DNA of 33,614 bases from Alphaproteobacteria bacterium (GTDB lineage: Bacteria > Pseudomonadota > Alphaproteobacteria > UBA6615). The position numbers and the translations under genes were made by a program. Shown one piece after another: positions 18,767 to 28,152 of the stretch. Within the stretch, counting starts at the first letter, position 1. The number at the start of each line of letters is the position of its first letter. The DNA lies in assembly GCA_003230015.1 (NCBI GenBank), contig QIGO01000159.1:1-33614 (forward strand). The letters run 5' to 3'. The notes beneath the pieces are model-generated. The model worked only from the letters and a program-made list of their open reading frames with translations. It ran no database searches and was not told where the DNA came from.

Positions 18767-19873
18767 ATGGCCGCGGTCGCACCGAACCCCTTATTCGGAG
18801 AAAACCCGTTCAAACTAGGTCTCTTTTCGGTCAATGCCGATGGCGGCCTCGCCCTCACCACCGTGCCCGAACGCTGGCGGGCCCGGTGGGACGATATTGT
18901 TCATATCAGCCGCCTCGCCGACGACGCCGGCATCGAGTTCATTCTGCCCATCGCCCGCTGGCAGGGTTTTGGCGGCCAGACCGATGCCCGCGGCAGCTCT
19001 TACGAGACCCTGACCCACGGTGCGGCCCTGGCCGCCCTGACCAAGCGCATCGCCATCTTCTCCACCGTCCACGCCCCGCTGGTCCACCCGGTATTCGCCG
19101 CCAAGGCCCTGGCCACCATCGACCATGTCAGCCATGGCCGTGCCGGGCTCAATATTGTCTGCGGCTGGAACCAGCCGGAGTTCGATATGTTCGGCACCGC
19201 CCAGGCCGATGACCGTTACGCCCAGGGTTATGAATGGTATCAGATCCTCACCCGCATATTCGCTGGCGGCGAGCCCTTCGACTTTACCGGCGAATATTAC
19301 GACCTCAAGGGCGTCGTCGGCGCCCCATCGACGATCCAGCAGCCGCGCCCCGTGACCATGTCGGCCGCATTTTCGCCCCCGGGCCGGGAGTTCGCCGTCA
19401 AGACCAGCGATTTCCTTTTCACCACCTTCGCCGAGATCGAGAGCGGCGCCGCCCATATCGCCGATATCCGCCGGCGCGGCCAGCAGGCCGGCCGTGACCT
19501 CGGCGTCTTCACCACCACCCATGTGGTCTGCCGCGAGAGTCAGCAGGAGGCCGAGGATTATTATCAGCGCTACGCCGTCGATCTGGCCGACCATGGCGCC
19601 GTCGACCGCCATATGGCCATGAAGAAGGAATTCGCCAACTCCCACGACCCCCATGTATTCGACCAATACCGCCAGCGTTTCGCCGGTGGCGTCGGCACCT
19701 ATCCCCTGGTTGGCACGCCACGGCATATCGTCGACGAAATGGTCAAGATGCACGCCATCGGCTTTGCCGGCACCACTTTGTCTTTCGTCAATTTTAGCGA
19801 CGAGTTGCCCTATTTCATTGACCGGGTACTGCCGCTCATGGCGAGCGCCGGCCTGCGTCGGCCGCGCCCATGA
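18767..19873 (+). CDS. LLM class flavin-dependent monooxygenase, RutA/SfnG/DmoA-like group
   Basis: 368 aa; FILPIARWQGFGGQTDARGSSYETLTHGAALAALTKRIAIFSTVHAPLVHPVFAAKALATIDHVSHGRAGLNIVCGWNQPEFDMFG compares with RutA RGFGGKTEFW...GWQKPEY. Confidence 0.85.
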   Translation: MAAVAPNPLFGENPFKLGLFSVNADGGLALTTVPERWRARWDDIVHISRLADDAGIEFILPIARWQGFGGQTDARGSSYETLTHGAALAALTKRIAIFSTVHAPLVHPVFAAKALATIDHVSHGRAGLNIVCGWNQPEFDMFGTAQADDRYAQGYEWYQILTRIFAGGEPFDFTGEYYDLKGVVGAPSTIQQPRPVTMSAAFSPPGREFAVKTSDFLFTTFAEIESGAAHIADIRRRGQQAGRDLGVFTTTHVVCRESQQEAEDYYQRYAVDLADHGAVDRHMAMKKEFANSHDPHVFDQYRQRFAGGVGTYPLVGTPRHIVDEMVKMHAIGFAGTTLSFVNFSDELPYFIDRVLPLMASAGLRRPRP

Positions 19874-20946
19874 GATCGGCACCCTTCCCCTACATTCTTG
19901 CCGCCGACGGCACCGCCGCGGTTAAGGCAACACCACCCCCGGGCGGCCAGTTCATTGATCTGTCCCTCAATGAATCCAGCTACGGTGCCAGCCCCCGGGC
20001 AATTGCCGCGGCCACGGCCCGTTGCGCCGACCCGGCGCGTTACCCCGACCCGGCCAGCACCGATTTGCGCGAGGCTTTGGGCCGCGTTCATGATCTCGAC
20101 CCCGCCCGCATCGTCTGCGGCAACGGCTCGGAGGATTTGCTCGACATTATCGGCCGCATATACGCCCGCCCCGGCGACGAGATCCTCTTCACCGAACATG
20201 GTTTCGCCCAGTTCCGCCTCATCGCCACTCGCCTCGGTGCAACCCCGGTCACCGCGGCCGAGCACCATCTGACCGCCCAGGTCGAAGCTCTTCTGGCAGC
20301 GGTCACCGAGCGCACCAAAATCCTCTATCTCGCCAATCCCAACAATCCCACCGGCACTTATCTCCCCACCCCGGAACTGCGCCGGCTTCACGCGGGCCTG
20401 CCGCAGTCGGTTCTACTTGTGATTGACGCGGCTTATGCCGAATATGTCGGCGCATCCGACTATGACAGCGGCCTCACCCTCGCCCGTGACAACAGCGCCA
20501 AGAATATTGTCGTTACCCACACCTTCTCCAAAGCATACGGCCTCGCCGCTTTCCGAGTCGGCTGGGCCTATGCCCCCGCCGGCGCCATTGGCGCCATGAA
20601 CCTCGTCCGCGCCATCGGCAACCTCAACGCCATCGCCCAAGCCGCGGCACTTGCCGCCCTCGACGATCCCGGCTTCGTCGCCCGCACCTGCGAGCACACC
20701 GCCGGCGAACGCACCCGCTTGACCGCCGCGCTGACGTCTCTTGGTATTGCTGTGCCCAACGGTCGCACGAATTTCCTGCTCGCTGGTTTCCCGGACGCGG
20801 GCGCCGCCCACCGCCATCTCGCCCGCGACGGCATTGTCACGCGCCCGGTCGCCGACCATGGCCTCCCCACCTATCTGCGCCTGACCATCGGTTTGCCCGC
20901 GGAAAATGACGCGGTCATCGCCAGCCTGCGGAGCTTCATGGTGTGA
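19870..20946 (+). CDS. HisC-like PLP-dependent aminotransferase (class I/II)
   Basis: 358 aa; LSLNESSYGASP, IVCGNGSEDLLDIIGRIYARPGDEIL, LANPNNPTGTYL, HTFSKAYGLAAFRVGW (PLP Lys), YLRLTIGLPAEN. ATGA overlap with the LLM gene. Confidence 0.85.
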   Translation: MRSAPFPYILAADGTAAVKATPPPGGQFIDLSLNESSYGASPRAIAAATARCADPARYPDPASTDLREALGRVHDLDPARIVCGNGSEDLLDIIGRIYARPGDEILFTEHGFAQFRLIATRLGATPVTAAEHHLTAQVEALLAAVTERTKILYLANPNNPTGTYLPTPELRRLHAGLPQSVLLVIDAAYAEYVGASDYDSGLTLARDNSAKNIVVTHTFSKAYGLAAFRVGWAYAPAGAIGAMNLVRAIGNLNAIAQAAALAALDDPGFVARTCEHTAGERTRLTAALTSLGIAVPNGRTNFLLAGFPDAGAAHRHLARDGIVTRPVADHGLPTYLRLTIGLPAENDAVIASLRSFMV

Positions 20947-21734
20947 CCCAACCGCTCATCAGCGTCGAGCATGTTTCCAAATCCTTCGGCGGCATCCAAG
21001 CCGTCCGCGATTGCTCCCTCACCGTCCAAAAAGGCTCGATCACCGCCCTCATCGGCCCCAATGGCGCCGGCAAGACGACGCTGTTCAACATGGTCGCCGG
21101 CTTCATGCCGCCCACCGCCGGCCGCATCACCCTCGACGGCGAGGACATCACCGGCAAACCGCCCCATCAGCTTTTCGCCCGTGGTCTTGTCCGCACATTC
21201 CAGATCCCCCATGAATTTTCCGCCATGACGGTGCTGGAGAACCTAATGGTGGTGCCCATGGAACAAGCCGGCGAAAGTTTGTTGGTCGCCTTGTTCGTCC
21301 GTGGCCGCATTCACAAACAGGAAAGCGAAATCCGCGAGCGCGCCGAGCAGGTACTTGAATTTCTCCGCCTCACCCATCTGCGTTTCGAACGCGCCGGCAA
21401 TCTGTCCGGCGGCCAGAAAAAACTGCTCGAGCTTGCCCGCACCATGATGACCGACGCCAAAATCGTGCTGCTCGATGAATTGGGCGCCGGGGTCAACCGC
21501 ACATTGCTGGCCGAATTGGCCACCGATATAGAACGCCTCAACCGCGAACAGGGTTACACATTCTGGCTCATCGAGCATGACATGGACCTCATCGCCCGCC
21601 TCTGCGACCCTGTCATCGTCATGGCCGAGGGCACTGTCCTGACCCAAGGCACCATGGCCGAAATCCAGGCCAACCCGGCGGTAATCGAGGCCTATCTCGG
21701 CGCCGGTGCCGCGGCCCGGCGGACCGCCCCATGA
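20943..21734 (+). CDS. livG: Branched-chain amino acid/HAAT-type ABC transporter ATPase, LivG-like
   Basis: GTG start overlapping the previous stop; Walker A GPNGAGKTTLFN; signature LSGGQKKLLEL; Walker B IVLLDELGAGVN. Confidence 0.92.
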   Translation: MTQPLISVEHVSKSFGGIQAVRDCSLTVQKGSITALIGPNGAGKTTLFNMVAGFMPPTAGRITLDGEDITGKPPHQLFARGLVRTFQIPHEFSAMTVLENLMVVPMEQAGESLLVALFVRGRIHKQESEIRERAEQVLEFLRLTHLRFERAGNLSGGQKKLLELARTMMTDAKIVLLDELGAGVNRTLLAELATDIERLNREQGYTFWLIEHDMDLIARLCDPVIVMAEGTVLTQGTMAEIQANPAVIEAYLGAGAAARRTAP

Positions 21735-22435
21735 CCTTGCTGGAAGCGACCGGCATGACCGGCGGTTATGGCGAGATGGATATTCTCGACTCTGTCCATA
21801 TGTCCGTCGACAAGGGCGAAATCGTTTCCATTATCGGCCCCAACGGGGCCGGCAAATCCACCGCCATGAAGGCCATTTTCGGTATCGTCCATCTGCGCCA
21901 GGGCCGCGTGATTTTCGATGGCGATGACATTACCAACGCCGCCACCCAGACCCAGGTCCAGCGCGGCATGGCCTATGTGCCCCAGGAGCGCAACATTTTC
22001 CCCAATCTTTCCGTGCATGAGAATCTCGAGATGGGGGCATTCAGCCGCAACGACGACATCACGGCCTCCCTCGATCATGTCTATGAGTTATTCCCGCCTT
22101 TACGCGAAAAAATGCGTCAGCCCGCCGGCGAGCTTTCCGGCGGCCAGCGTCAGATGGTTGCCATCGGCCGCGCCTTGATGGTGACCCCGAAACTGCTCAT
22201 GCTCGACGAGCCCACCGCCGGCCTATCGCCCAAATTCATGGCCGAGATTTTTGACCGTATCATCGCCGTCAACAGCACCGGCATCGGCATTCTCATGGTT
22301 GAGCAAAATGCCCGCCAGGCCCTTGAAATCTCCCACCGTGGTTATGTTCTCGCCACCGGACGCAACCGTTTTACCGACGCCGGTGCCAATCTTCTCGCCA
22401 ATGAAGAAGTCACCAAGTCCTTCCTCGGTGGCTGA
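21731..22435 (+). CDS. livF: HAAT-type ABC transporter ATPase, LivF-like
   Basis: GPNGAGKSTAMKAIFG; YVPQERNIFPNLSVHENLEMGAF; LSGGQRQMVAIGRALM; LLMLDEPTAGLSP. Confidence 0.95.
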   Translation: MTLLEATGMTGGYGEMDILDSVHMSVDKGEIVSIIGPNGAGKSTAMKAIFGIVHLRQGRVIFDGDDITNAATQTQVQRGMAYVPQERNIFPNLSVHENLEMGAFSRNDDITASLDHVYELFPPLREKMRQPAGELSGGQRQMVAIGRALMVTPKLLMLDEPTAGLSPKFMAEIFDRIIAVNSTGIGILMVEQNARQALEISHRGYVLATGRNRFTDAGANLLANEEVTKSFLGG

Positions 22436-22479
22436 CGTCATGGCAAGGGAATATCTGGATTGGGAGGCACGGCGGCGCG

Positions 22480-23370
22480 GTGCTTGAATTCATCAATTTC
22501 TACTTGTTGCCTGGCCTGGTCCTGGGTTGCATCTATACCCTAGGCGCCATCGGGGTCTCGCTGCTTTTCGGGATCATGCGGTTCGCCCATTTCGCCCATG
22601 GCGACATGATGACACTGGGCGCCTATCTCGCCTTGGCGGTAGTCGCCGTGACCGGCTGGCCGACGATCACCGCCATTCCCCTGGCCATGCTCGGCACTGC
22701 GGCGGCGGCCATTTTCATCGACCGTTTTGCCTACCGCCCGTTTCGCGCCAGCCCGACGATTATTATCGTCATCGCCTCTTTCGGCGTCGCCCTCATGGTC
22801 CGCTCCGTCATTCAGATCGGCTGGGGCCTGGAAATCGAATCCTATGCCACCGGCATACAGCGCCCCCTTATCTTTTTCGACAGCCTGCGCCTGTCGAAGA
22901 ATCACATCCAGATTCTCGTCTCGACAGTGCTTCTGGTTACCGCCATGCATTATTTCCTCTCGCGCACCAAGACCGGCAAGGCCATGCGCGCCATGAGCGA
23001 TGATCCCGACCTCGCCCGCATCACCGGCATCGACACTGAGCGGGTGGTCACCTGGACTTGGATCATCGGCGCCGGTTTGGCCGCCGCCGCCGGCGTTTTT
23101 GTCGGCATGGACACCCAGCTCAACACATTTATGGGCTGGAACCTGCTGCTCCCTGTTTTTGCCGCCGCCATCCTCGGCGGCATCGGCCGTCCCTATGGCG
23201 CCATCGCCGGCGGCATGGTCATCGGCCTGGCCGAGGAGCTTTCCACCTATCCCTGGATCACCGACGCGCCGCTGCTGTCGCCGGGTTACAAGACCGGTGT
23301 CGCTTTCGGCATCATGATTATTTTGTTGATCTGGCGGCCCAGCGGCTTGTTTCGCGGCAGGGTCTTCTGA
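22480..23370 (+). CDS. livH: HAAT-type ABC transporter permease, LivH-like
   Basis: GTG start; LEFINFYLLPGLVLGCIYTLGAIGVSLLFGIMRFAHFAHGDMMTLGAY; C-term GMVIGLAEELSTYPW. Confidence 0.93.
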   Translation: MLEFINFYLLPGLVLGCIYTLGAIGVSLLFGIMRFAHFAHGDMMTLGAYLALAVVAVTGWPTITAIPLAMLGTAAAAIFIDRFAYRPFRASPTIIIVIASFGVALMVRSVIQIGWGLEIESYATGIQRPLIFFDSLRLSKNHIQILVSTVLLVTAMHYFLSRTKTGKAMRAMSDDPDLARITGIDTERVVTWTWIIGAGLAAAAGVFVGMDTQLNTFMGWNLLLPVFAAAILGGIGRPYGAIAGGMVIGLAEELSTYPWITDAPLLSPGYKTGVAFGIMIILLIWRPSGLFRGRVF

Positions 23371-24338
23371 TGGAACAAACGCTCTTCGGCATCATGATGT
23401 ATTTCGTCGCCATGTTCACCATCGGCGGCATCTACGCCATTATCGTCCTCGGCCTCAACATGCATTGGGGTGTCAGCGGCCTGTTCAACGCCGGCATCGC
23501 CGGTTTTTTCGCCATCGGCGCGTATACCACCGCCATTCTCACCACCCCCACCAGTCCCAAGCATCTCGGCGGTTTCGATCTTCCGGTCTGGCTGGGCATG
23601 CTCGGCTCCATGGTGACTGCCGGCATTGTCGCCTATGGCGTCGGCCGTATCTGTTTGCGCCTGCGCGCCGACTATCTCGCCATCGCCACCATCGGCATCG
23701 CCGAAATATTCCGCCTGGTGCTGAAAAACGAAACTTGGATGACCAACGGCACCCGCGGCATCACCAATGTGCCGCGCCCTTTTGAAGATTTCGCCACCCC
23801 ATGGTCCCAAATCGCCTTTCTCGGCGTCGTCATCCTCGTCGTCGCCGCCACCTACTTCATTGTCGAACGCGCACTCGATGCCCCTTGGGGGCGGGTCATG
23901 CGCGCTATTCGTGAAAACGATACCGCCGCCGAGGCCGCCGGCAAGAATGTTGTCCGCTTCCGCCTCCAGGCTTTTGTCTTTGGCGCCATGTTCATGGGCC
24001 TCGGCGGCGCCATGACCGCCCACGCCTTCAAATTCATCGGCCCCGAGGCCACCGAGCCCCTGCTCACCACCTTCCTGGTCTGGGTGATGCTGATAATCGG
24101 CGGCAGCGGCAACAACCGTGGCGCCATCCTCGGCGCCATTGTCGTTTGGGCCATCTGGTCCATGACCCAGCTTGTCACCGGATTTTTGCCCCCCGATTGG
24201 GCCGTCCGTGCCTCCCTGCTGCGCGTCTTCCTTGTTGGCTTGCTGCTTCAGGTCATGCTGCAAAACTTCTCCGGCGGCCTGATCCCGGAGAAATCACCGA
24301 AAATCGGCGACCGCCAAAAACAAACCCCCGCTCCCTGA
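23370..24338 (+). CDS. livM: HAAT-type ABC transporter permease, LivM-like
   Basis: MEQTLFGIMMYFVAMFTIGGIYAIIVLGLNMHWGVSGLFNAGIAGFFAIGAYTTAIL; TGA/ATG overlap with livH at 23370. Confidence 0.93.
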   Translation: MEQTLFGIMMYFVAMFTIGGIYAIIVLGLNMHWGVSGLFNAGIAGFFAIGAYTTAILTTPTSPKHLGGFDLPVWLGMLGSMVTAGIVAYGVGRICLRLRADYLAIATIGIAEIFRLVLKNETWMTNGTRGITNVPRPFEDFATPWSQIAFLGVVILVVAATYFIVERALDAPWGRVMRAIRENDTAAEAAGKNVVRFRLQAFVFGAMFMGLGGAMTAHAFKFIGPEATEPLLTTFLVWVMLIIGGSGNNRGAILGAIVVWAIWSMTQLVTGFLPPDWAVRASLLRVFLVGLLLQVMLQNFSGGLIPEKSPKIGDRQKQTPAP

Positions 24339-24353
24339 CGGGAACGGGGGTTT
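24322..24353. terminator. Bidirectional intrinsic terminator between convergent livM and livK
   Basis: AAACCCCCG-C-TCCC-TGAC-GGGA-A-CGGGGGTTT (single C/A mismatch); on the minus strand followed by TTTGTTTTT. The livM stop (24336-24338) is inside the hairpin. Confidence 0.88.
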
Positions 24354-24376
24354 CGCAACCACGAACCGGTATCGAG

Positions 24377-25603
24377 TTATTCCACCAGGCCGAGTTCCTT
24401 GAAACGATCGCCGTCGACGACGAACTCGCCGATAACGCCGGCCACATCACCGTTTTCGTCGAAGTCATGACCGCCCGAGACGCCGGAATAGTCGATGTCT
24501 TCACCCGCCGCGATAGCGGCCTTGGCTTTTGCCCATTCGCCGGGCTCGATGACCATGCCTGGAGGGCCGGCAACCTCGCGCAACGCGGCGGAGATCGCCC
24601 CGCGATCCGTCGTCCCGGCTTTTTCGATCGCCAGCGCCAGCAAGAATGTGGCGTCATAAGTCTGATTGATGAAAATGGCATCCAGATCGCCGTCCGGATA
24701 GGCCGCCATGAAGTTCGCTTGGAACTTCTCGGCCGCTGTCGAGGCCGCCGGTGAGGATGGTGAGGTGAAGAAGGTGCCTTCGAGATTCTCGGCACCGATC
24801 TGCTCGATCAGCAACGTGTCGCGCAGGGAATCCGTACCGATAAAGGACTCGAACATGCCGCCTTCCAGCGACTGGCGCACGATCGGCACCCCGGTATCGC
24901 CGGCAAAAGCGATCAGCACCAGCGATTGCGGGTCGCCTTTCGACAGGGTCGCCAGTTCCGACCGGAAGGAAGTCTTCTTCGGCTCATGCACCTGATCGCC
25001 GGTAATCACGCCGCCGGCGGCCGTATAGGCATCGCGGAACGCGCCGGCAATACCCACGCCATAATCGTCGTTGACGTAAGACAGCGCCACTTTCTCGATG
25101 CCCTTGCCCAGCACTAATCGGGCCAGGACCGCGCCCTGATAATTATCGCTCGGCACCACCCGGAAGATCAGGTCGTTATCGTCCAACCCGGTCACTTCCG
25201 GCGACGTCGAGGTCGGCGAGAGCCCGACAACACCGTTGGGAATCAGCATGGCGTTGGCCGCGGCGATGTTCGGCCCGCTCATCAGCGCCCCCACCACGGC
25301 GGTGACATTGTCGATATTCACCAATTTGGTCGCCGCATCGACACCACCCTGGGCCGTACCCTGGGTATCGGCCACGGCCAGTTCCAGTTCGCGTCCATCG
25401 AGAATGCCGCCATTGGCGTTGACATCGGCGACCGCCAGTTTAGCCGCATCCAGGATCGGCGGCACCAGATTGGCGATCGGCCCGGTAACCGCCATCAGCG
25501 CCCCGAGTTTGACGGTTTGAGCCATCGCCGGGCCCGCCCCCATGACGGTGACCAAAGCGGCGGCGGCCGCCGCAGATTTAAGTGTTCTAGAAAATCCGGA
25601 CAT
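24377..25603 (-). CDS. livK: HAAT-type ABC transporter substrate-binding protein, LivK-like
   Basis: MSGFSRTLKSAAAAAALVTVMGAGPAMAQTVKLGALMAVTGPIANLVPPILDAAKLAVADVNANGGILDG; GGGAGG before ATG 25603. Confidence 0.93.
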   Translation of the reverse strand: MSGFSRTLKSAAAAAALVTVMGAGPAMAQTVKLGALMAVTGPIANLVPPILDAAKLAVADVNANGGILDGRELELAVADTQGTAQGGVDAATKLVNIDNVTAVVGALMSGPNIAAANAMLIPNGVVGLSPTSTSPEVTGLDDNDLIFRVVPSDNYQGAVLARLVLGKGIEKVALSYVNDDYGVGIAGAFRDAYTAAGGVITGDQVHEPKKTSFRSELATLSKGDPQSLVLIAFAGDTGVPIVRQSLEGGMFESFIGTDSLRDTLLIEQIGAENLEGTFFTSPSSPAASTAAEKFQANFMAAYPDGDLDAIFINQTYDATFLLALAIEKAGTTDRGAISAALREVAGPPGMVIEPGEWAKAKAAIAAGEDIDYSGVSGGHDFDENGDVAGVIGEFVVDGDRFKELGLVE

Positions 25604-25691
25604 ATGTCCTCCCTTTACTCTATTCATTGTCAGCACAGCCCCACGCATTTGTCTTAGTTTAGCGCGCCCGGCCGGTCTGCATCCAGCGGTG

Positions 25692-27308
25692 TCATTGCGG
25701 TAGGTATTCCGCGAACTGTTTTTCCACTTCCGAGGCATCGGCGGCCAGCCCGGCCGCCACCCCTTGCGCCATATCGCCCACATAGACCACTTCCGAACCC
25801 GCCTGCACGGCGGCCAGCGCCGCCACGGCTACCTCTTTTGGGGCAAGCTTGGGTTGCGGCTGCTGGGCGCTCATCTCCGTATCCACCGCCCCCGGCATCA
25901 CCCCCACCACCAGCGTCCCCTGCCCGGCCAGCTGCGCCCGCACCCCTTGCGTCAAGCTCAAGGTCGCGGCCTTGGAGGCGCTATAGGACCCCAGGGCCGG
26001 CAGATTCACCCGTGACAGGATAGTCAGCATGTTAACCAAGGCGCCGCCGCCATTGCGCGCCAAGACCGGGGCAAACTCCCGGCACATGGCCAGGGTCCCA
26101 AAATAGTTGACTTCGATCTCCTGGCGCTGCTCGGCCATATCGCCGCCGATCAACGGCCTATTGGCGTTGACCCCGGCGTTATTGATCAGCAATGTCACGT
26201 CGCCGCACGCTTGTGCCGCCGCGGCCACCGCCCCGTGATCGGTAATATCCAGGGCCAAAATCTCGACCCGTTCGCCATCACCCGCGGCCAAATCCGCCAG
26301 GCCGTCCCGGTCGCGCGCGCTGGCATAGACCTTCGCCGCCCCACCATCCAGCAAGGCATGCACGAACGCCCGGCCGATGCCCCGGTTACAGCCGGTCACG
26401 AAAGCCACTGCTCCCTTGATATCCATCGTCTCTGCTCTCCCCTCTGCCGACCCGGCATCGCCATCTTGTGGCCCGTCGATCCAATCTGGATCGATCTCCG
26501 GCAACGGGATCGAGTCCAGCAGCGTCCGAGTATAGGGGTGGCTTGGGGCGGCGAACAGCGCCCCACAGGGGCCGCTTTCCACCACCGCGCCGTTATTCAT
26601 CACCATCACCCGGTCGCAGACCACCCGCACCACCGATAGATCATGGCTGATAAAGATCAGGGCAATTCCCAGATCCCGTTTAAGCTCGGCCAGCAGGTCG
26701 AGAATTTGCGCTTGTGTCGAGACGTCGAGGCCGGAAACGATCTCGTCCGCCACCACCAGGGCCGGTTTGATCCCGATCGCCCGGGCGATCCCCACCCGCT
26801 GCCGCTGGCCCCCGCTGAGCTCATGGGGATAGCGCCGCCCGTGGGCGCTGCTCAGCCCCACCCGCTCCAACAACCCGTCCGTTACCACCAGGGCCGCCCG
26901 CCGATCCACGGCCAGCCCGAAACTCAGCAATGGCCGCGCCACGATATCGGCCACCCGGCGGCGCGGATTGAGGGAGGATTGCGGATCCTGAAAGATCATC
27001 TGCATACGGGCCCGCAAGGGCCGCAGCGCCGGCTCACCCAAATGGGTGATGTCCGTGCCCTCGAACAGCAACTGCCCGCCCGAGGGTTCATAGAGCCGCA
27101 ACAGACAACGGCCCAGGCTGGTTTTGCCCGAGCCGGATTCCCCGACGATACCCAGCGATTCCCCCGCCGCCAACGTCAAGTCGATCCCCCGCAGGATCGG
27201 CCGCATGGGCGTCGACCTGAACAACCTCTTGGCGCCCCGGTCCGGCAGCGCCAAACTCAGCCCCCGCACGTCAAGCATAACGCGCCATGGCGCGCCGGTG
27301 CTGGTCAT
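25692..27308 (-). CDS. In-frame fusion ORF: Dpp/Opp-type ABC ATPase (DppF-like, about 26427-27308; probable start 27278) + SDR-family oxidoreductase (25692-26426)
   Basis: ATPase: GIVGESGSGKTSLGRCLLRLYEPSGG, LSGGQRQRVGIARAI, HPYTRTLLDSIPLPEIDPDWI. SDR: MDIKGAVAFVTGCNRGIGRAFVHALL (TGxxxGIG), LINNAG, YSASKAA. No stop between them. Confidence 0.85.
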   Translation of the reverse strand: MTSTGAPWRVMLDVRGLSLALPDRGAKRLFRSTPMRPILRGIDLTLAAGESLGIVGESGSGKTSLGRCLLRLYEPSGGQLLFEGTDITHLGEPALRPLRARMQMIFQDPQSSLNPRRRVADIVARPLLSFGLAVDRRAALVVTDGLLERVGLSSAHGRRYPHELSGGQRQRVGIARAIGIKPALVVADEIVSGLDVSTQAQILDLLAELKRDLGIALIFISHDLSVVRVVCDRVMVMNNGAVVESGPCGALFAAPSHPYTRTLLDSIPLPEIDPDWIDGPQDGDAGSAEGRAETMDIKGAVAFVTGCNRGIGRAFVHALLDGGAAKVYASARDRDGLADLAAGDGERVEILALDITDHGAVAAAAQACGDVTLLINNAGVNANRPLIGGDMAEQRQEIEVNYFGTLAMCREFAPVLARNGGGALVNMLTILSRVNLPALGSYSASKAATLSLTQGVRAQLAGQGTLVVGVMPGAVDTEMSAQQPQPKLAPKEVAVAALAAVQAGSEVVYVGDMAQGVAAGLAADASEVEKQFAEYLPQ

Positions 27309-28152
27309 AGGCCGCCGCGTCGTCCCGCATCCGCCTTGTCAACTGCCGCGGTACCGGCATCAATCTCTCCCCCGGCCGGTCGTAGCGCGGTGTCGCCGCG
27401 AACAGCGCCCGGGTATAGGGGTGCTGAGGCGCCGAAAACAAAGCCTCCGCCGGGCCGCATTCGACGATCCGTCCGCTATGGATGACGCTGACCCGGTCGC
27501 AAATTTTCGCCACCACGCCCAGATCATGGGTCACGAACAACAGGGCCGTGCCCTCGTTACGCTGCAACCGGCGGATCAAACGCAGCACCTCGCGCTGCAC
27601 GGTGACATCCAGGGCGGTGGTCGGCTCATCGGCAATAATCAATTTCGGCCCGCAGGCGAAGGCCCCGGCGATCAGCACCCGCTGTCGCATACCGCCGCTC
27701 AATTCGTGGGGATATTGGTTGAATACCCGCTCCGGTGCGCTGATGCGGACCTCGTCCAGCAACTCGAGCGCCCGCCGCCGCGCCGCGCCGCGCCCCAAAC
27801 CCAGACTGTGCCGCAGCACGTCGCTAAGCTGCCGCCCGATCCGATAGACCGGATTGAGTGCCGTCATGGGGTCTTGCGGGATCAACGACATGTGCCGGCC
27901 CAGCATGCGTCGCCGGCTCGCCCCCGGCAGCTGCGCCAGATCGATGCCATCGAATGCCATATTGCCGTCGGTAATCCGTGCCCCGCCCGGCAGGATGCCC
28001 AGCACCGCCCGCCCAACCATGCTTTTGCCGGCCCCGGTTTCGCCCACCAGCCCATGCACCTGCCCGGCCGCGACATTCAGATCCACACCCCGCAAGACCG
28101 CCATGCCGCGGATCTCCAGATGCAGATCGTCGATCTCGAGAATATCTTTCAT
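27271..28152 (-). CDS. Dipeptide/oligopeptide ABC transporter ATPase, DppD-like
   Basis: GLVGETGAGKSMVGRAVLGILP; LIPQDPMTALNPVYRIGRQL; ELSGGMRQRVLIAGAFACGPKLIIADEPTTALDVTVQ; HPYTRALFAATPRY. Confidence 0.93.
   Translation of the reverse strand: MKDILEIDDLHLEIRGMAVLRGVDLNVAAGQVHGLVGETGAGKSMVGRAVLGILPGGARITDGNMAFDGIDLAQLPGASRRRMLGRHMSLIPQDPMTALNPVYRIGRQLSDVLRHSLGLGRGAARRRALELLDEVRISAPERVFNQYPHELSGGMRQRVLIAGAFACGPKLIIADEPTTALDVTVQREVLRLIRRLQRNEGTALLFVTHDLGVVAKICDRVSVIHSGRIVECGPAEALFSAPQHPYTRALFAATPRYDRPGERLMPVPRQLTRRMRDDAAAYDQHRRAMARYA

Noticed and set aside
23286-24263. 325-aa minus-strand ORF opposite livM
   Set aside because: Mirror-frame artefact of codon bias; low-complexity composition.
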